From: Alphaproteobacteria bacterium | Lineage (GTDB): Bacteria > Pseudomonadota > Alphaproteobacteria > UBA7985 > JAUIBT01 | Reading direction: 5' to 3' | NCBI GenBank assembly: GCA_030428565.1 | Contig: JAUIDR010000003.1 | Span: forward strand, 1 to 64,000 | DNA length: 64,000 bases | Shown: piece by piece, positions 1 to 8,356 of the stretch | How positions within the stretch are numbered: the first letter of the stretch is position 1 | Layout of the letters: each line of letters starts with the position of its first letter | Notes under the pieces: generated by a model | Told to the model about the DNA's origin: nothing | The model's input: the letters and a program-made list of their open reading frames with translations, nothing else | The model's database searches: none | Position numbers and translations under genes: made by a program

Positions 1-207
1 AGCCCCGGTCCTACCCAGGGCTCCCGCCTTCCTATCCAGGCGACTAAGAACGGCAGGCCCAGCCCCGGCGCACCCCTTTTGCGCCCCTGATGCATCCATG
101 GCGCGCCCCTGGCGCATTTCTGGCGCATATTCTGGCACGACCCTGGCGTCAGCTAACAAATTATCAGATTTTAAGGCCCGCGGTGGCCCGCCCAAAGAGG
201 ACCCACA

Positions 208-1026
208 ATGAGTGAACAAGGATCACAGAGTTTGCTTGAAGTGAACAATATCGAGGTCATTTACAACCACCTCATATTGGTTCTGAAGGGCGTCTCTATG
301 AACGTCAAAAAGGGCGCGATCACCGCACTTTTGGGCGGCAATGGCGCTGGCAAGACCACGACGCTCAAGGCCATCTCTAACCTGCTGCAGTCCGAGCGCG
401 GGGAAGTGACCAAGGGCTCGATCGTCTACAACGGCGCCAGCATCACCCAAAAATCGCCGAGCGCGCTGGTCAAGAGCGGTGTCATCCAGGTCATGGAAGG
501 CCGCCACTGTTTCGAGCACCTCACCATTGAAGAAAACCTGTTGACCGGTGCTTATACACGCGGCGATGGGCGCGGCGCGGTCGCGCGCGATTTGGAGATG
601 GTCTATTCCTATTTTCCGCGTCTAAAAGAACGCCGAAAATCGCAAGCGGGCTACACCTCGGGCGGCGAGCAGCAAATGTGCGCTATCGGCCGAGCGATCA
701 TGTCTCGACCTGAAATGATCTTGCTGGATGAACCCAGCATGGGCTTGGCCCCCCAGTTGGTCGAAGAAATTTTTGAGATCGTGCGCAATTTGAACGTGGA
801 GCAGGGCGTCACCTTCTTGCTGGCCGAGCAGAACACCAACGTGGCGCTGCGCTATGCGCACTATGGCTATATTTTGGAAAACGGTCGCATCGTGATGGAT
901 GGGCCCGCCGAAGAAATCCGCGAAAATCCCGACGTCAAAGAGTTCTATCTGGGGATGTCGGAATCGGGTCGAAAGAGCTTCCGCGATGTGCGCTCCTATC
1001 GCCGTCGCAAGCGCTGGCTCTCATAG
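208..1026 (+). CDS. livF: Branched-chain amino acid-type ABC transporter ATPase (LivF)
   Basis: ATP-hydrolysing subunit of a HAAT-family importer for branched-chain amino acids or related carboxylates, acting on the cytoplasmic face of the membrane. The 272-residue product has Walker A (GGNGAGKT, residues 43-50), an ABC signature (TSGGEQQ, about 150) and Walker B (ILLDEP, about 171). The switch region reads LLAEQN, with Gln where most ABC ATPases have His; LivF proteins normally have this. An AGAGGA ribosome site precedes the ATG. The basic C-terminal tail (RSYRRRKRW) is slightly longer than usual. The gene is followed closely by a PaaK-like ligase. In proteobacteria such pairs often belong to liv-type clusters, so the permease and binding-protein genes are probably left of the window. 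Family certain; substrate unknown. Confidence 0.93.
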   Translation: MSEQGSQSLLEVNNIEVIYNHLILVLKGVSMNVKKGAITALLGGNGAGKTTTLKAISNLLQSERGEVTKGSIVYNGASITQKSPSALVKSGVIQVMEGRHCFEHLTIEENLLTGAYTRGDGRGAVARDLEMVYSYFPRLKERRKSQAGYTSGGEQQMCAIGRAIMSRPEMILLDEPSMGLAPQLVEEIFEIVRNLNVEQGVTFLLAEQNTNVALRYAHYGYILENGRIVMDGPAEEIRENPDVKEFYLGMSESGRKSFRDVRSYRRRKRWLS

Positions 1027-1173
1027 GCCGGACGCACGAACGGAACGATCATGATACGCCCCCCATGGAGTTGGTTGCTAGCGGCCAACAAACCCAAAAC
1101 CAGCGCGCTGTCGGCGACGCAGGACGCCCCCGCTGCGTCCGCCCAACCGGTCGATGGCGCAGTAAGGACCGCT

Positions 1174-2397
1174 ATGTCAAAGTTCTATGATGACCTGGAG
1201 ACCCGTAGCAGCGACGCGCGCGAGGCCGATCTGTTCGCGCAGCTGCGTAGTCTGGTCGCCGCCGCGATGAAAAATTCGGCGCACTACGCCAAGAGCTTTC
1301 AGGGGATTGATCCCAACAGCCTGACCGACCGCGCAGCGCTGGCGGGCTTGCCGGTTCTGCGTAAATCAGACTTGGCCGAAATCCAAGCCGCAGACCTGCC
1401 TTTTGGCGGCGTCAATGCCATTCCCGCCGGGCAATTCCAGCGCATCTATCAATCGCCCGGTCCGATCTATGAAGCGGTGACAACAGCGCACGCGGGCAAA
1501 CGCATGGACCGCTTTTTGCATGCCATGGGCGTCACCAGCAGTGACGTCGTGCACAACTGCTTTTCCTATCATTTTACGCCAGCGGGTCTGATGTTCGATG
1601 CGGCCGCCCAGGCGATCGGCGCTCTGGTGTTTCCGGCCGGTGTTGGCCAGACGCAATTGCAGGCCCGCGCGGCGCATGACCTGGGCTCGACCGTTTATGC
1701 TGGCACGCCGGATTTCTTGTTGAAAATCATGCAAGAGGCCAAAGAGCAGGGCCTGGCGCTAAAATTCAGCAAGGCCGGGGTCAGCGGCGGTGCTTTGTTC
1801 CCAAGCCTGCGCGAGGAATACCGCCAAGCGGGCGTGACCTGCACCCAATGCTATGCCACCGCCGAGGCAGGCCTAATCGCCTATGAGAGCGAGAGCCAAG
1901 AGGGCATGATCGTTGACGAGAACGTCATCTTGGAGATCGTGCGACCCGGCACCGGTGATCCCGTCGGCGAAGGCGAGGTCGGCGAGGTTTTGGTCACGGT
2001 AATGGACCCGCAATTCCCCTTAATCCGTTTGGCGACCGGCGATTTGTCGGCTGTTCTGCCGGGTGCTAGTCCATGCGGGCGCAGCAATATGCGTATTAAG
2101 GGCTGGATGGGGCGCGCTGACCAGGCCGCCAAGGTCAAGGGCATGTTCATCCGCCCCGAACAAATCGCCCAGCTGTTGAAGGCCGTGCCCAGCATCGCGC
2201 GCGCCAAAGCGGTTGTTAGCCGTGAGGGCGAGAGCGACCACCTGGAACTGTTGTGTGAGAGCGAGAGTGGGGATTCGGCTGCATTTGCGAGCGCGGCGCA
2301 AGCGGCGCTGAAGCTGTCCGCTGACATCAAGATCGTGCCGGTTGGCAGTCTGCCCAACGACGGCCTGGTGATCGAGGACAAGCGCGACTATTCTTAG
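1174..2397 (+). CDS. PaaK-like (phenylacetate-CoA ligase family) adenylating protein
   Basis: Member of the phenylacetate-CoA ligase branch of adenylate-forming enzymes. The ATG at 1174 is preferred: TAAGGA lies just upstream, and the protein then begins MSKFYDDLETRS, like family members. An in-frame start at 1051 would add 41 low-conservation residues without a good ribosome site. The C-terminal half has the family block PLIRLATGDLS, then SPCGRSNMRIKGWMGRADQ. The glycine-rich ATP loop (SSGTTGKP in PaaK) is replaced by YQSPGPIYE near residue 93. This occurs in PaaK-like proteins of liv-type clusters, so the gene is not obviously broken, but ligase activity is uncertain. It is probably co-transcribed with livF and could activate or bind the imported acid. 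A clear paralogue is fused to the C terminus of the protein at 56328-60212. Confidence 0.85.
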   Translation: MSKFYDDLETRSSDAREADLFAQLRSLVAAAMKNSAHYAKSFQGIDPNSLTDRAALAGLPVLRKSDLAEIQAADLPFGGVNAIPAGQFQRIYQSPGPIYEAVTTAHAGKRMDRFLHAMGVTSSDVVHNCFSYHFTPAGLMFDAAAQAIGALVFPAGVGQTQLQARAAHDLGSTVYAGTPDFLLKIMQEAKEQGLALKFSKAGVSGGALFPSLREEYRQAGVTCTQCYATAEAGLIAYESESQEGMIVDENVILEIVRPGTGDPVGEGEVGEVLVTVMDPQFPLIRLATGDLSAVLPGASPCGRSNMRIKGWMGRADQAAKVKGMFIRPEQIAQLLKAVPSIARAKAVVSREGESDHLELLCESESGDSAAFASAAQAALKLSADIKIVPVGSLPNDGLVIEDKRDYS

Positions 2398-2454
2398 CGC
2401 CAATGCGTGAAACCCATTCGATAAAGCGCGCTCAAGACACGGTCTACAAGCAAT

Positions 2455-2493
2455 AAAAAGGCGGCAGAGGAGATTTCCTCTACCGCCTTTTTT
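2455..2493. terminator. Bidirectional Rho-independent terminator
   Basis: A 12-bp stem (2460-2471 with 2476-2487, one mismatch) closes on a 4-nt loop. It is flanked by AAAAA on the left and TTTTTT on the right, so it can end transcription of the livF/PaaK unit and also of nusG coming from the other side. Confidence 0.85.
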
Positions 2494-2555
2494 CGTGCCG
2501 TTGAGTTGTAGTCTTGGCGACAGCTGCTTGGTTGCCGGCGCTTGGTCAAGCGCCT

Positions 2556-2662
2556 CTTGGAGCGTGGGGTGCCGGTATTGCGACGGCCCTTCCGCTCTAG
2601 CCGACTGATTTCTAACGCAAGTCCATGCTTGCTTGTGTTGCCACTTATTCGCGGCCCGCAAT
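2556..2662 (+). repeat. Dispersed structured intergenic repeat, copy A
   Basis: One of three copies of an element of about 110 bp (others at 21910-22020 and 56171-56280). It shares the exact 18-nt core GACTGATTTCTAACGCAA and similar flanks with them. It contains hairpin-forming arms, for example GCAAG-tccatg-CTTGC. Its right end touches the nusG stop codon (nusG is on the other strand). This is the most diverged copy. No coding potential was seen. Confidence 0.8.
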
Positions 2663-3202
2663 CTAGGAGCGCTTTTCGACCTGGTTGTAGGTCAGCTCGA
2701 CCGGGGTCGCGCGGCCAAAGATTGATACAGACACGGTGACCACTTGCTTGTCGGGGTCCACGGCTTCAACGATACCCTGGAAGGTCGCAAAGGGACCGTC
2801 TTTGACCTCGACGTTCTCGCCAATTTCGAAAACGATATCGCTCGGGATCGAAGCGGTGCCCTCTTGCATCTGCTGCAACATTGTCTGGGCTTCGCGCTCG
2901 GAAATCGGAATGGGCTTGCCCTTCATGCCCAAAAAGTCGGTCACACGCGCGGTGTTCTTGACTAAGTTCCAGGCTTCATCGGTCAGCTGCATGCGCACGA
3001 TGATATAGCCGGGGAAGAATTTGCGCTCGGAATCGTAGGTCTTGCCGCGACGCACTTCTTTTACGGTCTCAGAGGGCACCAGTAGCTGGTCGAACTGATC
3101 GGCAATCCCTTTCTTATCGGCTTGCTCTGCGATGCTCTCACAGACCTTTTTCTCAAAGCCGGAAAAGACGTGGACCACGTACCAGCGGAATGGAATCGCC
3201 AT
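2663..3202 (-). CDS. nusG: Transcription termination/antitermination protein NusG
   Basis: Binds RNA polymerase, increases processivity, and links it to Rho or the ribosome. The 179-residue protein starts RWYVVHVFSGFEKKV (NGN domain). It ends in a KOW domain (FEIGENVEVKDGPFATFQGIVEAVD..., from about residue 125). Length and ends are normal. It lies 3 nt after secE and downstream of tRNA-Trp, a common order. What is odd is the other side: rplK, which usually follows nusG, is absent. Instead the stop codon touches a dispersed repeat, then a terminator and a convergent unrelated gene. Confidence 0.97.
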   Translation of the reverse strand: MAIPFRWYVVHVFSGFEKKVCESIAEQADKKGIADQFDQLLVPSETVKEVRRGKTYDSERKFFPGYIIVRMQLTDEAWNLVKNTARVTDFLGMKGKPIPISEREAQTMLQQMQEGTASIPSDIVFEIGENVEVKDGPFATFQGIVEAVDPDKQVVTVSVSIFGRATPVELTYNQVEKRS

Positions 3203-3205
3203 GTC

Positions 3206-3388
3206 TTAACGCCCCAGCAGCAGGTTAATCAGGGTAAAATAGAACTGATCGGCCAGGAAGAACAGCAGCGCAAAGAAAGTGCCCATGATGAACACCATCG
3301 CGGTCGTGGCCAGCACTTCACCGCGCTTGGGCCAGGTGACCTTGCTGACTTCTTGGCGAACTTCGCGCAAAAAACGCACTACATTCAT
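3206..3388 (-). CDS. secE: Protein translocase subunit SecE
   Basis: Small essential SecYEG subunit with a single membrane span. The 60-residue protein has the hallmark VRFLREVRQEVSKVTWPKRGEV followed by one hydrophobic helix (TTAMVFIMGTFFALLFFLADQFYF). The ATG at 3388 is preferred over the one at 3400, because the AAGGA sequence would overlap the upstream ATG but sits about 11 nt before this one. It is followed 3 nt later by nusG. Confidence 0.95.
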   Translation of the reverse strand: MNVVRFLREVRQEVSKVTWPKRGEVLATTAMVFIMGTFFALLFFLADQFYFTLINLLLGR

Positions 3389-3543
3389 GGAACCAACCAT
3401 CCTTATTATCGCGCCCAGAACGTTTCGCCTGGGTCGTAAATCTCACATATGTCGGGAAAGACCGCGCTAATCCTGCGACTTGATGGGCTTCATATGGGCC
3501 AGCTTGCAAGGCGGAGCAAGGACTTGGTTGTAAATCGTCGCGA

Positions 3544-3619
3544 TGGCAGGGGCGGAGAGACTCGAACTCCCGACACTCGGTTTTGGAGACCGATGCTCTA
3601 CCAACTGAGCTACGCCCCT
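3544..3619 (-). tRNA. tRNA-Trp (anticodon CCA)
   Basis: A 76-nt cloverleaf on the minus strand from AGGGGCG to CGCCCCTGCCA, with the 3' CCA encoded. The D arm is GCTC-AGTTGGTAGA-GC. The anticodon stem TCGGT/ACCGA encloses the loop CTCCAAA, giving anticodon CCA (Trp). The T arm contains GTTCGAGTC. It lies upstream of secE-nusG on the same strand and is probably co-transcribed with them. Confidence 0.97.
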
Positions 3620-3658
3620 AGCGCGACGCCTACAGCAGCCTGTACGCGACAGACGCCC

Positions 3659-3687
3659 TTACTAAGCCAGGCAAGGGCGGCTAACAA
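3659..3687 (-). promoter_or_regulatory. Candidate sigma-70 promoter for tRNA-Trp/secE/nusG
   Basis: On the minus strand TTGTTA (-35) is followed by 17 nt and TAGTAA (-10), then a GC-rich discriminator (GGGCG), typical of stable-RNA promoters. It lies about 40 nt upstream of the tRNA. Read by eye only. Confidence 0.45.
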
Positions 3688-3700
3688 GCCTTTTTTTGTG

Positions 3701-3732
3701 AAAAAATGGCGGCAAATTGGGCCGCTGGCCGC
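3701..3732 (-). terminator. Possible terminator of the aldo/keto reductase gene
   Basis: On the minus strand GGCGG...CCGCC forms a short stem followed by ATTTTTT, about 40 nt after the stop codon at 3774. The stem is weak and the loop long. Confidence 0.35.
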
Positions 3733-3773
3733 CCGCTGGTCGCCTACTGGCTGCCTACTGGTCCCTGGGCGGT

Positions 3774-4607
3774 CTAGTCCCAGTCGGGCGCGGTCGGAAC
3801 CTTGCTGCGATCAACGATCCTATACATGTGCTGCGCGCCCAAGGCGTCGATGCGCGCGATCTGCTCTGCGCTGAGCGCATCGGCCTTGGCTGCAAAGTTA
3901 GCGGCCAGGTTTTTAGGCTTTGTCGACATGGCATTAAAGGCGACGCCTTTGGCCAAAATCCAGCTAAGTGTGACCTGAGCGGGGCTGAGCCCGGCTTCTT
4001 CTGCGATAGCGACGATTGTGGGTTCGCTTAGGGCCTTGCCGCGCGCAACCGCGCAATACGCCGTCAGGGGGATGCCCAGCTCATCGGCGGCAGCGGCGAC
4101 GTGGCTTTGATCCAGCAAAGGGTGAAACTCGATCTGATTGCAAGCAATCGGCACCTCAAGTTGTTGGCTGGCGGCGCGCATCATGGCGATGGTGTAGTTG
4201 GAGATGCCGACGTGACGGGCTAGGCCGCGCTGCTGGGCTTCTTGCAACAGTCTTAGAGCTTCGGCGTTGTTGCCCTGCGGGTCGGGCCAATGCAGCAGTA
4301 GGCAATCGATTTGTGAACAGTCCAGGGCCTTGAGGCTGGCCTCCAGCGAGGGCCAGAAGTCGCGCGCATTCGTGTTGGCGGGTGCTATCTTGGTGGTCAA
4401 CAGCAGACTGTCGCGCGCGACCGGGCTGGTGCGCAGGGCTTGCCCGACCGCCGCCTCGTTGCCATACATTTGTGCGGTGTCAATGGCGCGATAGCCAAGG
4501 GCCAGGGCCGCGTGCAGCGCTTCGATCAATGGCTCGCCATCGAGGGGGAAGGTGCCGAAGCCGCGCACAAAGGCGGGGTCTTGATAGGGGGAAGCGGTAG
4601 CGGACAT
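3774..4607 (-). CDS. Aldo/keto reductase (2,5-diketo-D-gluconate reductase type)
   Basis: NADPH-dependent carbonyl reductase of the AKR superfamily, cytosolic. With the ATG at 4607 (AAGGA about 7 nt upstream) the protein is 277 residues, the normal AKR5-type length. The catalytic tetrad is visible as Asp43 and Tyr48 (DTAQMYGNE), Lys73 (LLLTTKI) and His106 (LLLHWPDP). The cofactor region VTLSWILAKG is near the C terminus. The N terminus is shorter than usual, lacking the first beta-hairpin motif and starting directly near GFGTFPL. An open frame extends upstream to 4796 but has no conserved features. It stands alone, divergent from the catabolic run at 5090. Substrate not predictable. Confidence 0.9.
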   Translation of the reverse strand: MSATASPYQDPAFVRGFGTFPLDGEPLIEALHAALALGYRAIDTAQMYGNEAAVGQALRTSPVARDSLLLTTKIAPANTNARDFWPSLEASLKALDCSQIDCLLLHWPDPQGNNAEALRLLQEAQQRGLARHVGISNYTIAMMRAASQQLEVPIACNQIEFHPLLDQSHVAAAADELGIPLTAYCAVARGKALSEPTIVAIAEEAGLSPAQVTLSWILAKGVAFNAMSTKPKNLAANFAAKADALSAEQIARIDALGAQHMYRIVDRSKVPTAPDWD

Positions 4608-4840
4608 GCTGGTTCCTTGTGTTAGGTGAGAGGGGTTGGCCGTTATTGCGGCCTTGGGAGCCGGTTCCTGTGGTCGGTTGTTTGGCCCAGATGTTAGAGC
4701 CAGAGGCTGAGCCCCGGAGGTTGAGCCCCGCGCTGAGCAGGGGCAAGTGCAAGATCCGGCGCTGGGATAGCACCGGGGTAACATCCCGGGCAGCACCAGA
4801 GAAGCATCGGGGCGATACTGGGGTGGCGCTGTGGCCGAGC

Positions 4841-4876
4841 GAATCCCAGCAACAGGAATCCCAGTAACAGGAATCC
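4841..4876 (+). repeat. 15-bp tandem repeat (2.4 copies)
   Basis: CAGCAACAGGAATCC then CAGTAACAGGAATCC, preceded by a partial copy. It lies in the 482-bp gap between the divergent genes at 4607 and 5090. Apart from this repeat and the promoter and palindrome near 4939-4996, I see nothing else in that gap. Confidence 0.7.
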
Positions 4877-4938
4877 TAGCACCCGGGGCAGCGTCGCAAA
4901 ACCGGGTGTCAAACTTGCGCCCCTGCCCATCTTCTATC

Positions 4939-4996
4939 TTGCCAAACTCGCCCAGTTACCGTAAAGATAAATCGATGGTATGTCACTAACTAGTTA
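4939..4996 (+). promoter_or_regulatory. Candidate promoter and operator of the catabolic cluster
   Basis: TTGCCA (4939-4944), 17 nt, TAAAGA (4962-4967) forms a plausible sigma-70 promoter. Just downstream is the 10-bp palindrome TAACTAGTTA (4987-4996), in the position of a repressor operator. The stretch is AT-rich in an otherwise GC-rich region. Inferred by eye. Confidence 0.35.
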
Positions 4997-5089
4997 TTTC
5001 TAATTGGATGTATTTTCGCCTCTAGACGGGCGCGGTCAAGCCGCTAGAATTGCACCAGATCAGCCGGACACAAAGCGAGTAAGCTGGGT

Positions 5090-6673
5090 ATGACAAAACA
5101 AAGAACCGCCGAGCAGGCTGTAGCCCTTATTCCTGACGCCGCAGTGGTGGCGGTGAATTCTTCCAGCGGCTTGTGCTGCCCCGATGCGGTGCTAGCCGCC
5201 CTGGGCGCGCGCTTTGAGCAGACCGGCGCGCCGCGCAATCTGACCAGCGTTCACCCGATTGCAGCGGGGGACATGTTCGGCACTAAGGGCGTCGATCACA
5301 TCGCTAAACCTGGCTTGCTGGCTAAGATTATCGGCGGCTCCTATCCTTCGGGCCCGTCGTCGGCCGAGCCACCGCTCATTTGGCAAATGATAACAGCCAA
5401 CCAGCTCAAGGCCTACAACGTGCCCAGCGGCATCGTTTTTGACATGTTGCGCGAGGGCGCGGGTCAGCGCCCTGGAGTTCTGACCAAGGTCGGCATGCAG
5501 ACCTTTGTTGATCCCGATCAAGAAGGCTGCGCCATGAACGATGCGGCCAAGAGTGATCCCATCGTCAAGCGGGTCGAATTTGAAGGTGACGACTGGCTCT
5601 ATTTCCAAGCGATCCGCCCGGACGTGGCCATCATCCGCGGTTCGGTCGCCGACGAGCGCGGCAACATCAGTTTTGAAAACGAAGGCGCCTATCTGGGCGC
5701 CATGGAAATGGCACTGGCGGCGCGCAATTGCGGTGGTCTGGTCATCGCACAGGTTAAAAACGTCGTGCAGGCGGGAACGATTAAAGCTCACGATGTGCGC
5801 GTGCCCGGCAATCTCGTTGATTGCGTGGTCGAAGCCCCCGACCAGTTGCAGACCACCGCTACGCCCTTTGACCCCGCTATTTCGGGGGCCGTGATCCGAC
5901 CGTTATCGAGCTTTCGCCGCCCGCCCTTCGATGTCGCCAAGGTCATCGCGCGCCGCGTCGCTCAGGAGCTGAAGAACGGCCAAGCGGTCAATATCGGCTT
6001 TGGTATTTCGGCCAACGTACCGCGTATCTTGTTGGAAGAAGGCCTGCACGGCCAGGTGACTTGGGTCATCGAGCAAGGCGCTGTTGGCGGCGTGCCCTTG
6101 CTGGAGTTCAAGTTCGGCTGCTCTGCCAATGCCGAGGCCTACGTCGCCTCGCCGCATCAGTTCGCCTATTTCCAAGCCGCGGGCTTTGATGCCTCGCTGC
6201 TATCCTTTTTGCAGATCGACAAACAGGGCTCGGTCAACGTCTCCAAGCTGGCGGCAATCCCGCACCGAACTGCGGGCGCTGGCGGCTTTGTCGATATTAC
6301 CACGCGCGCCCGGCGCATCTATTTTTCGGGCTATTTCAATGCCGGGGCCAAGTACGCTATCGAGGATGGGCAGCTCAAAATCACCAAAGAAGGCAAGATC
6401 GCTAAGTTCGTCGATAAAGTCGATCAGGTCTCGTTTTCAGGCGAACGCGCTTTGGCTCAAGGCCAGCAGGCGACCTACATCACCGAGCGTTGCGTCATCG
6501 AATTGCGGCGTCAGGGGCTGACCGTGACCGAAATTGCCCCCGGCATCGATCTGCAAAGCCAAGTGCTTGACATGGCCGCCACGCCGCTGCAGGTCGCCGA
6601 TGATCTGAAGGTCATGGACGCGCGCTTGTTCCAGCCCGAACCCATGGGCCTGGTGTTGGAGCCCAAGGTATGA
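5090..6673 (+). CDS. Acyl-CoA:acetate/3-ketoacid CoA-transferase (fused alpha-beta)
   Basis: Moves CoA between an acyl-CoA and a free carboxylate (class I CoA-transferase, propionate or acetoacetate CoA-transferase type). The 527-residue protein contains both halves fused in one chain. The second half has the nucleophile motif EQGAVGG with Glu328 as the predicted catalytic residue, and the family block AYVASPHQFAYFQAAGFDASLLSFLQID follows. It is first of the co-oriented catabolic genes and overlaps the enoyl-CoA hydratase by 4 nt (ATGA), so the two are translationally coupled. Together they suggest breakdown of a short acid through its CoA ester. Its ribosome site is weak. Confidence 0.9.
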   Translation: MTKQRTAEQAVALIPDAAVVAVNSSSGLCCPDAVLAALGARFEQTGAPRNLTSVHPIAAGDMFGTKGVDHIAKPGLLAKIIGGSYPSGPSSAEPPLIWQMITANQLKAYNVPSGIVFDMLREGAGQRPGVLTKVGMQTFVDPDQEGCAMNDAAKSDPIVKRVEFEGDDWLYFQAIRPDVAIIRGSVADERGNISFENEGAYLGAMEMALAARNCGGLVIAQVKNVVQAGTIKAHDVRVPGNLVDCVVEAPDQLQTTATPFDPAISGAVIRPLSSFRRPPFDVAKVIARRVAQELKNGQAVNIGFGISANVPRILLEEGLHGQVTWVIEQGAVGGVPLLEFKFGCSANAEAYVASPHQFAYFQAAGFDASLLSFLQIDKQGSVNVSKLAAIPHRTAGAGGFVDITTRARRIYFSGYFNAGAKYAIEDGQLKITKEGKIAKFVDKVDQVSFSGERALAQGQQATYITERCVIELRRQGLTVTEIAPGIDLQSQVLDMAATPLQVADDLKVMDARLFQPEPMGLVLEPKV

Positions 6674-7467
6674 GCCAAGCCTCGCTGCCCCAACCCGGCG
6701 ATACGCGCCTGCGCTTGGAATGGCAAACGGCGGGTATTGCGCTTTTGACCATCGACCACGCCGAGCGTCGCAACGCGCTGGATATGGCGCTGGTCGAGGC
6801 GCTAGGTGCGCTCTGTCCCCAGCTGGAGCGTGTCGCTGAGTTGCGCTGTCTGCTCGTCACTGGCGCGGGCGACAAGGCTTTTTGTTCGGGCGGCGATATC
6901 GAAGCTTGGTCGCAACTCTCGCCTGAAGATTTCGGCCGTTTTTGGCTGCGCGAGGGTAATCGGGTCTTTGATGCCTTAGCTCAGCTTCGCCAGCCGGTGA
7001 TCGCGGTACTGCAAGGCCACTGCCTGGGCGGCGGCCTAGAGCTGGCCGCTTGCGCGGACTATCGCGTTGGCGAGAGCCATATCAAACTGGGTCAACCCGA
7101 ACCGGGCCTTGGCATCGTGGCCGGCTGGTCGGGCAGCCAACGCCTGACCCGGCGCTTTGGTGGACAGGTCGTGCGGCGCATGCTGCTGATGGGTGAGATT
7201 CTACAAGCGGACGAGGCCCAACGCTTAGGCCTGGTTGATCGCCTCGCCGACAAGGGCCAGGGGCTGGCGGCTGCACTGGAGCTAGCCAAGGTCGTTGCCG
7301 GTCGCTCCCCGCGCGCGACCGAGATCAGCAAGATGATGATCAATGCCGCAGAAGGCGAAGAAGCTGGGCGCGTGCTGGATGCGCTGGCGGGGAGTACGGC
7401 GGCGGCCTCGCGCGAGTTGGCCGAAGGGCTGGCCGCCTTTCGGGACAAGCGCAGACCCCAATTCTAG
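6670..7467 (+). CDS. Enoyl-CoA hydratase/isomerase family protein
   Basis: Crotonase-fold enzyme, 265 residues, the usual length. The oxyanion-hole segments are seen in AFCSGGDIE (about residue 72) and HCLGGGLELAACADYRV (about 117). The catalytic-loop region LGQPEPGLGIVAGWSGSQRL holds the Glu expected of hydratases. It overlaps the preceding CoA-transferase gene at ATGA. The pair probably handles an unsaturated or hydroxy acyl-CoA. The exact reaction (hydration, isomerisation or hydrolysis) cannot be told from sequence alone. Confidence 0.9.
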   Translation: MSQASLPQPGDTRLRLEWQTAGIALLTIDHAERRNALDMALVEALGALCPQLERVAELRCLLVTGAGDKAFCSGGDIEAWSQLSPEDFGRFWLREGNRVFDALAQLRQPVIAVLQGHCLGGGLELAACADYRVGESHIKLGQPEPGLGIVAGWSGSQRLTRRFGGQVVRRMLLMGEILQADEAQRLGLVDRLADKGQGLAAALELAKVVAGRSPRATEISKMMINAAEGEEAGRVLDALAGSTAAASRELAEGLAAFRDKRRPQF

Positions 7468-7546
7468 GGCAAGGCACGCCAGCTTCGCCGAACCAAGACA
7501 AGCGCGGCCCGTCTCGGAGGCCTCGCGCAAGATAGGACTAAGATCC

Positions 7547-8320
7547 ATGACCCAACAGGTCGCATTTATCACAGGGGCCAACCGAGGCATCGGCCTTGCT
7601 ATCGCTCAAGCGCTGGCGGCAAAGGGTTTTGCTGTGGCCATCAATGGCTTGCAGGACGACGACAGTTTGGCCGCTGCAGTGGCCAGCATCACCGATCAAG
7701 GCGGGCGGGCGATTAAAGTCCCCGGCGACGTGAGCGCCCTGGATCAGCAGGACGCCATGCTAGCCCAAGCTGAAGATGCGTTGGGGCCTCTGACGACCCT
7801 CATCAACAACGCGGGCGTTGCGGCCATGGCGCGGGGCGATCTGCTGGATGTCACTGAGGCCTCTTACGATCGTTGTATGGCCATCAATGCCAAAGCGCCC
7901 TTTTTCTTCTCGCAAGCCTTCGCCAAGCGCTTGGTAGGCCGTCGGCGCGAGGAAGCACTGTTTTATAGCCTGATTAATATCACGTCGTCGTCGGCGCGGG
8001 CTGTGTCGGTCAGCCGCTTGGAATACTGCGTTTCCAAAGCGGCGGCGGCCATGATGACCCAGGGCTTTGCCGTGCGCTTGGGCCAAGAGGGCATCGCGGT
8101 CTACGACATTCAGCCGGGCGTCATCGCAACCGATATGACCGCACCCGTCATCGAAGAATACCAGCGCCGCATTGATGAGGAGGGGCTGACCGTCTTGCCG
8201 CGCGTTGGCACGCCGCAAGATATGGGTTCGATTGCCGCCATGCTGGCCAGCGGGGGCATGCCTTACACCACCGGGCACGTCATTTCTGCCGACGCGGGAC
8301 TGTTAATTTCGCGCTATTGA
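7547..8320 (+). CDS. SDR-family oxidoreductase (FabG-like)
   Basis: NAD(P)-dependent classical short-chain dehydrogenase, 257 residues from the ATG at 7547. It has the cofactor motif TGANRGIG (residues 9-16), NNAG near 88, catalytic Ser in ITSSSARAVS, and YCVSK (Tyr-x3-Lys). Upstream in-frame starts would add nonconserved sequence overlapping the hydratase gene. Position in the run suggests it oxidises a hydroxy intermediate of sugar or acid breakdown rather than serving fatty-acid synthesis, but this is inference. Confidence 0.9.
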   Translation: MTQQVAFITGANRGIGLAIAQALAAKGFAVAINGLQDDDSLAAAVASITDQGGRAIKVPGDVSALDQQDAMLAQAEDALGPLTTLINNAGVAAMARGDLLDVTEASYDRCMAINAKAPFFFSQAFAKRLVGRRREEALFYSLINITSSSARAVSVSRLEYCVSKAAAAMMTQGFAVRLGQEGIAVYDIQPGVIATDMTAPVIEEYQRRIDEEGLTVLPRVGTPQDMGSIAAMLASGGMPYTTGHVISADAGLLISRY

Positions 8321-8356
8321 CCCGATCATTTCATTTAGATGCAAGGATTTACGAGC

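Noticed and set aside
820-845. LivF seems to lack the H-loop histidine
   Set aside because: The Gln at this place (EQN) is usual in the LivF family, so it is not a defect.
1051-1173. N-terminal 41-residue extension of the PaaK-like protein
   Set aside because: No good ribosome site at 1051, no conservation expected, and a well-placed TAAGGA before the internal ATG.
2556-2662. Dispersed repeat as an insertion sequence
   Set aside because: No transposase and no clear target-site duplication or matching terminal inverted repeats; it is treated as a non-coding element of unknown mobility.
3544-3619. tRNA-Trp as an integration site for a mobile island
   Set aside because: No integrase, no duplicated tRNA 3' end and no change in gene character around it.
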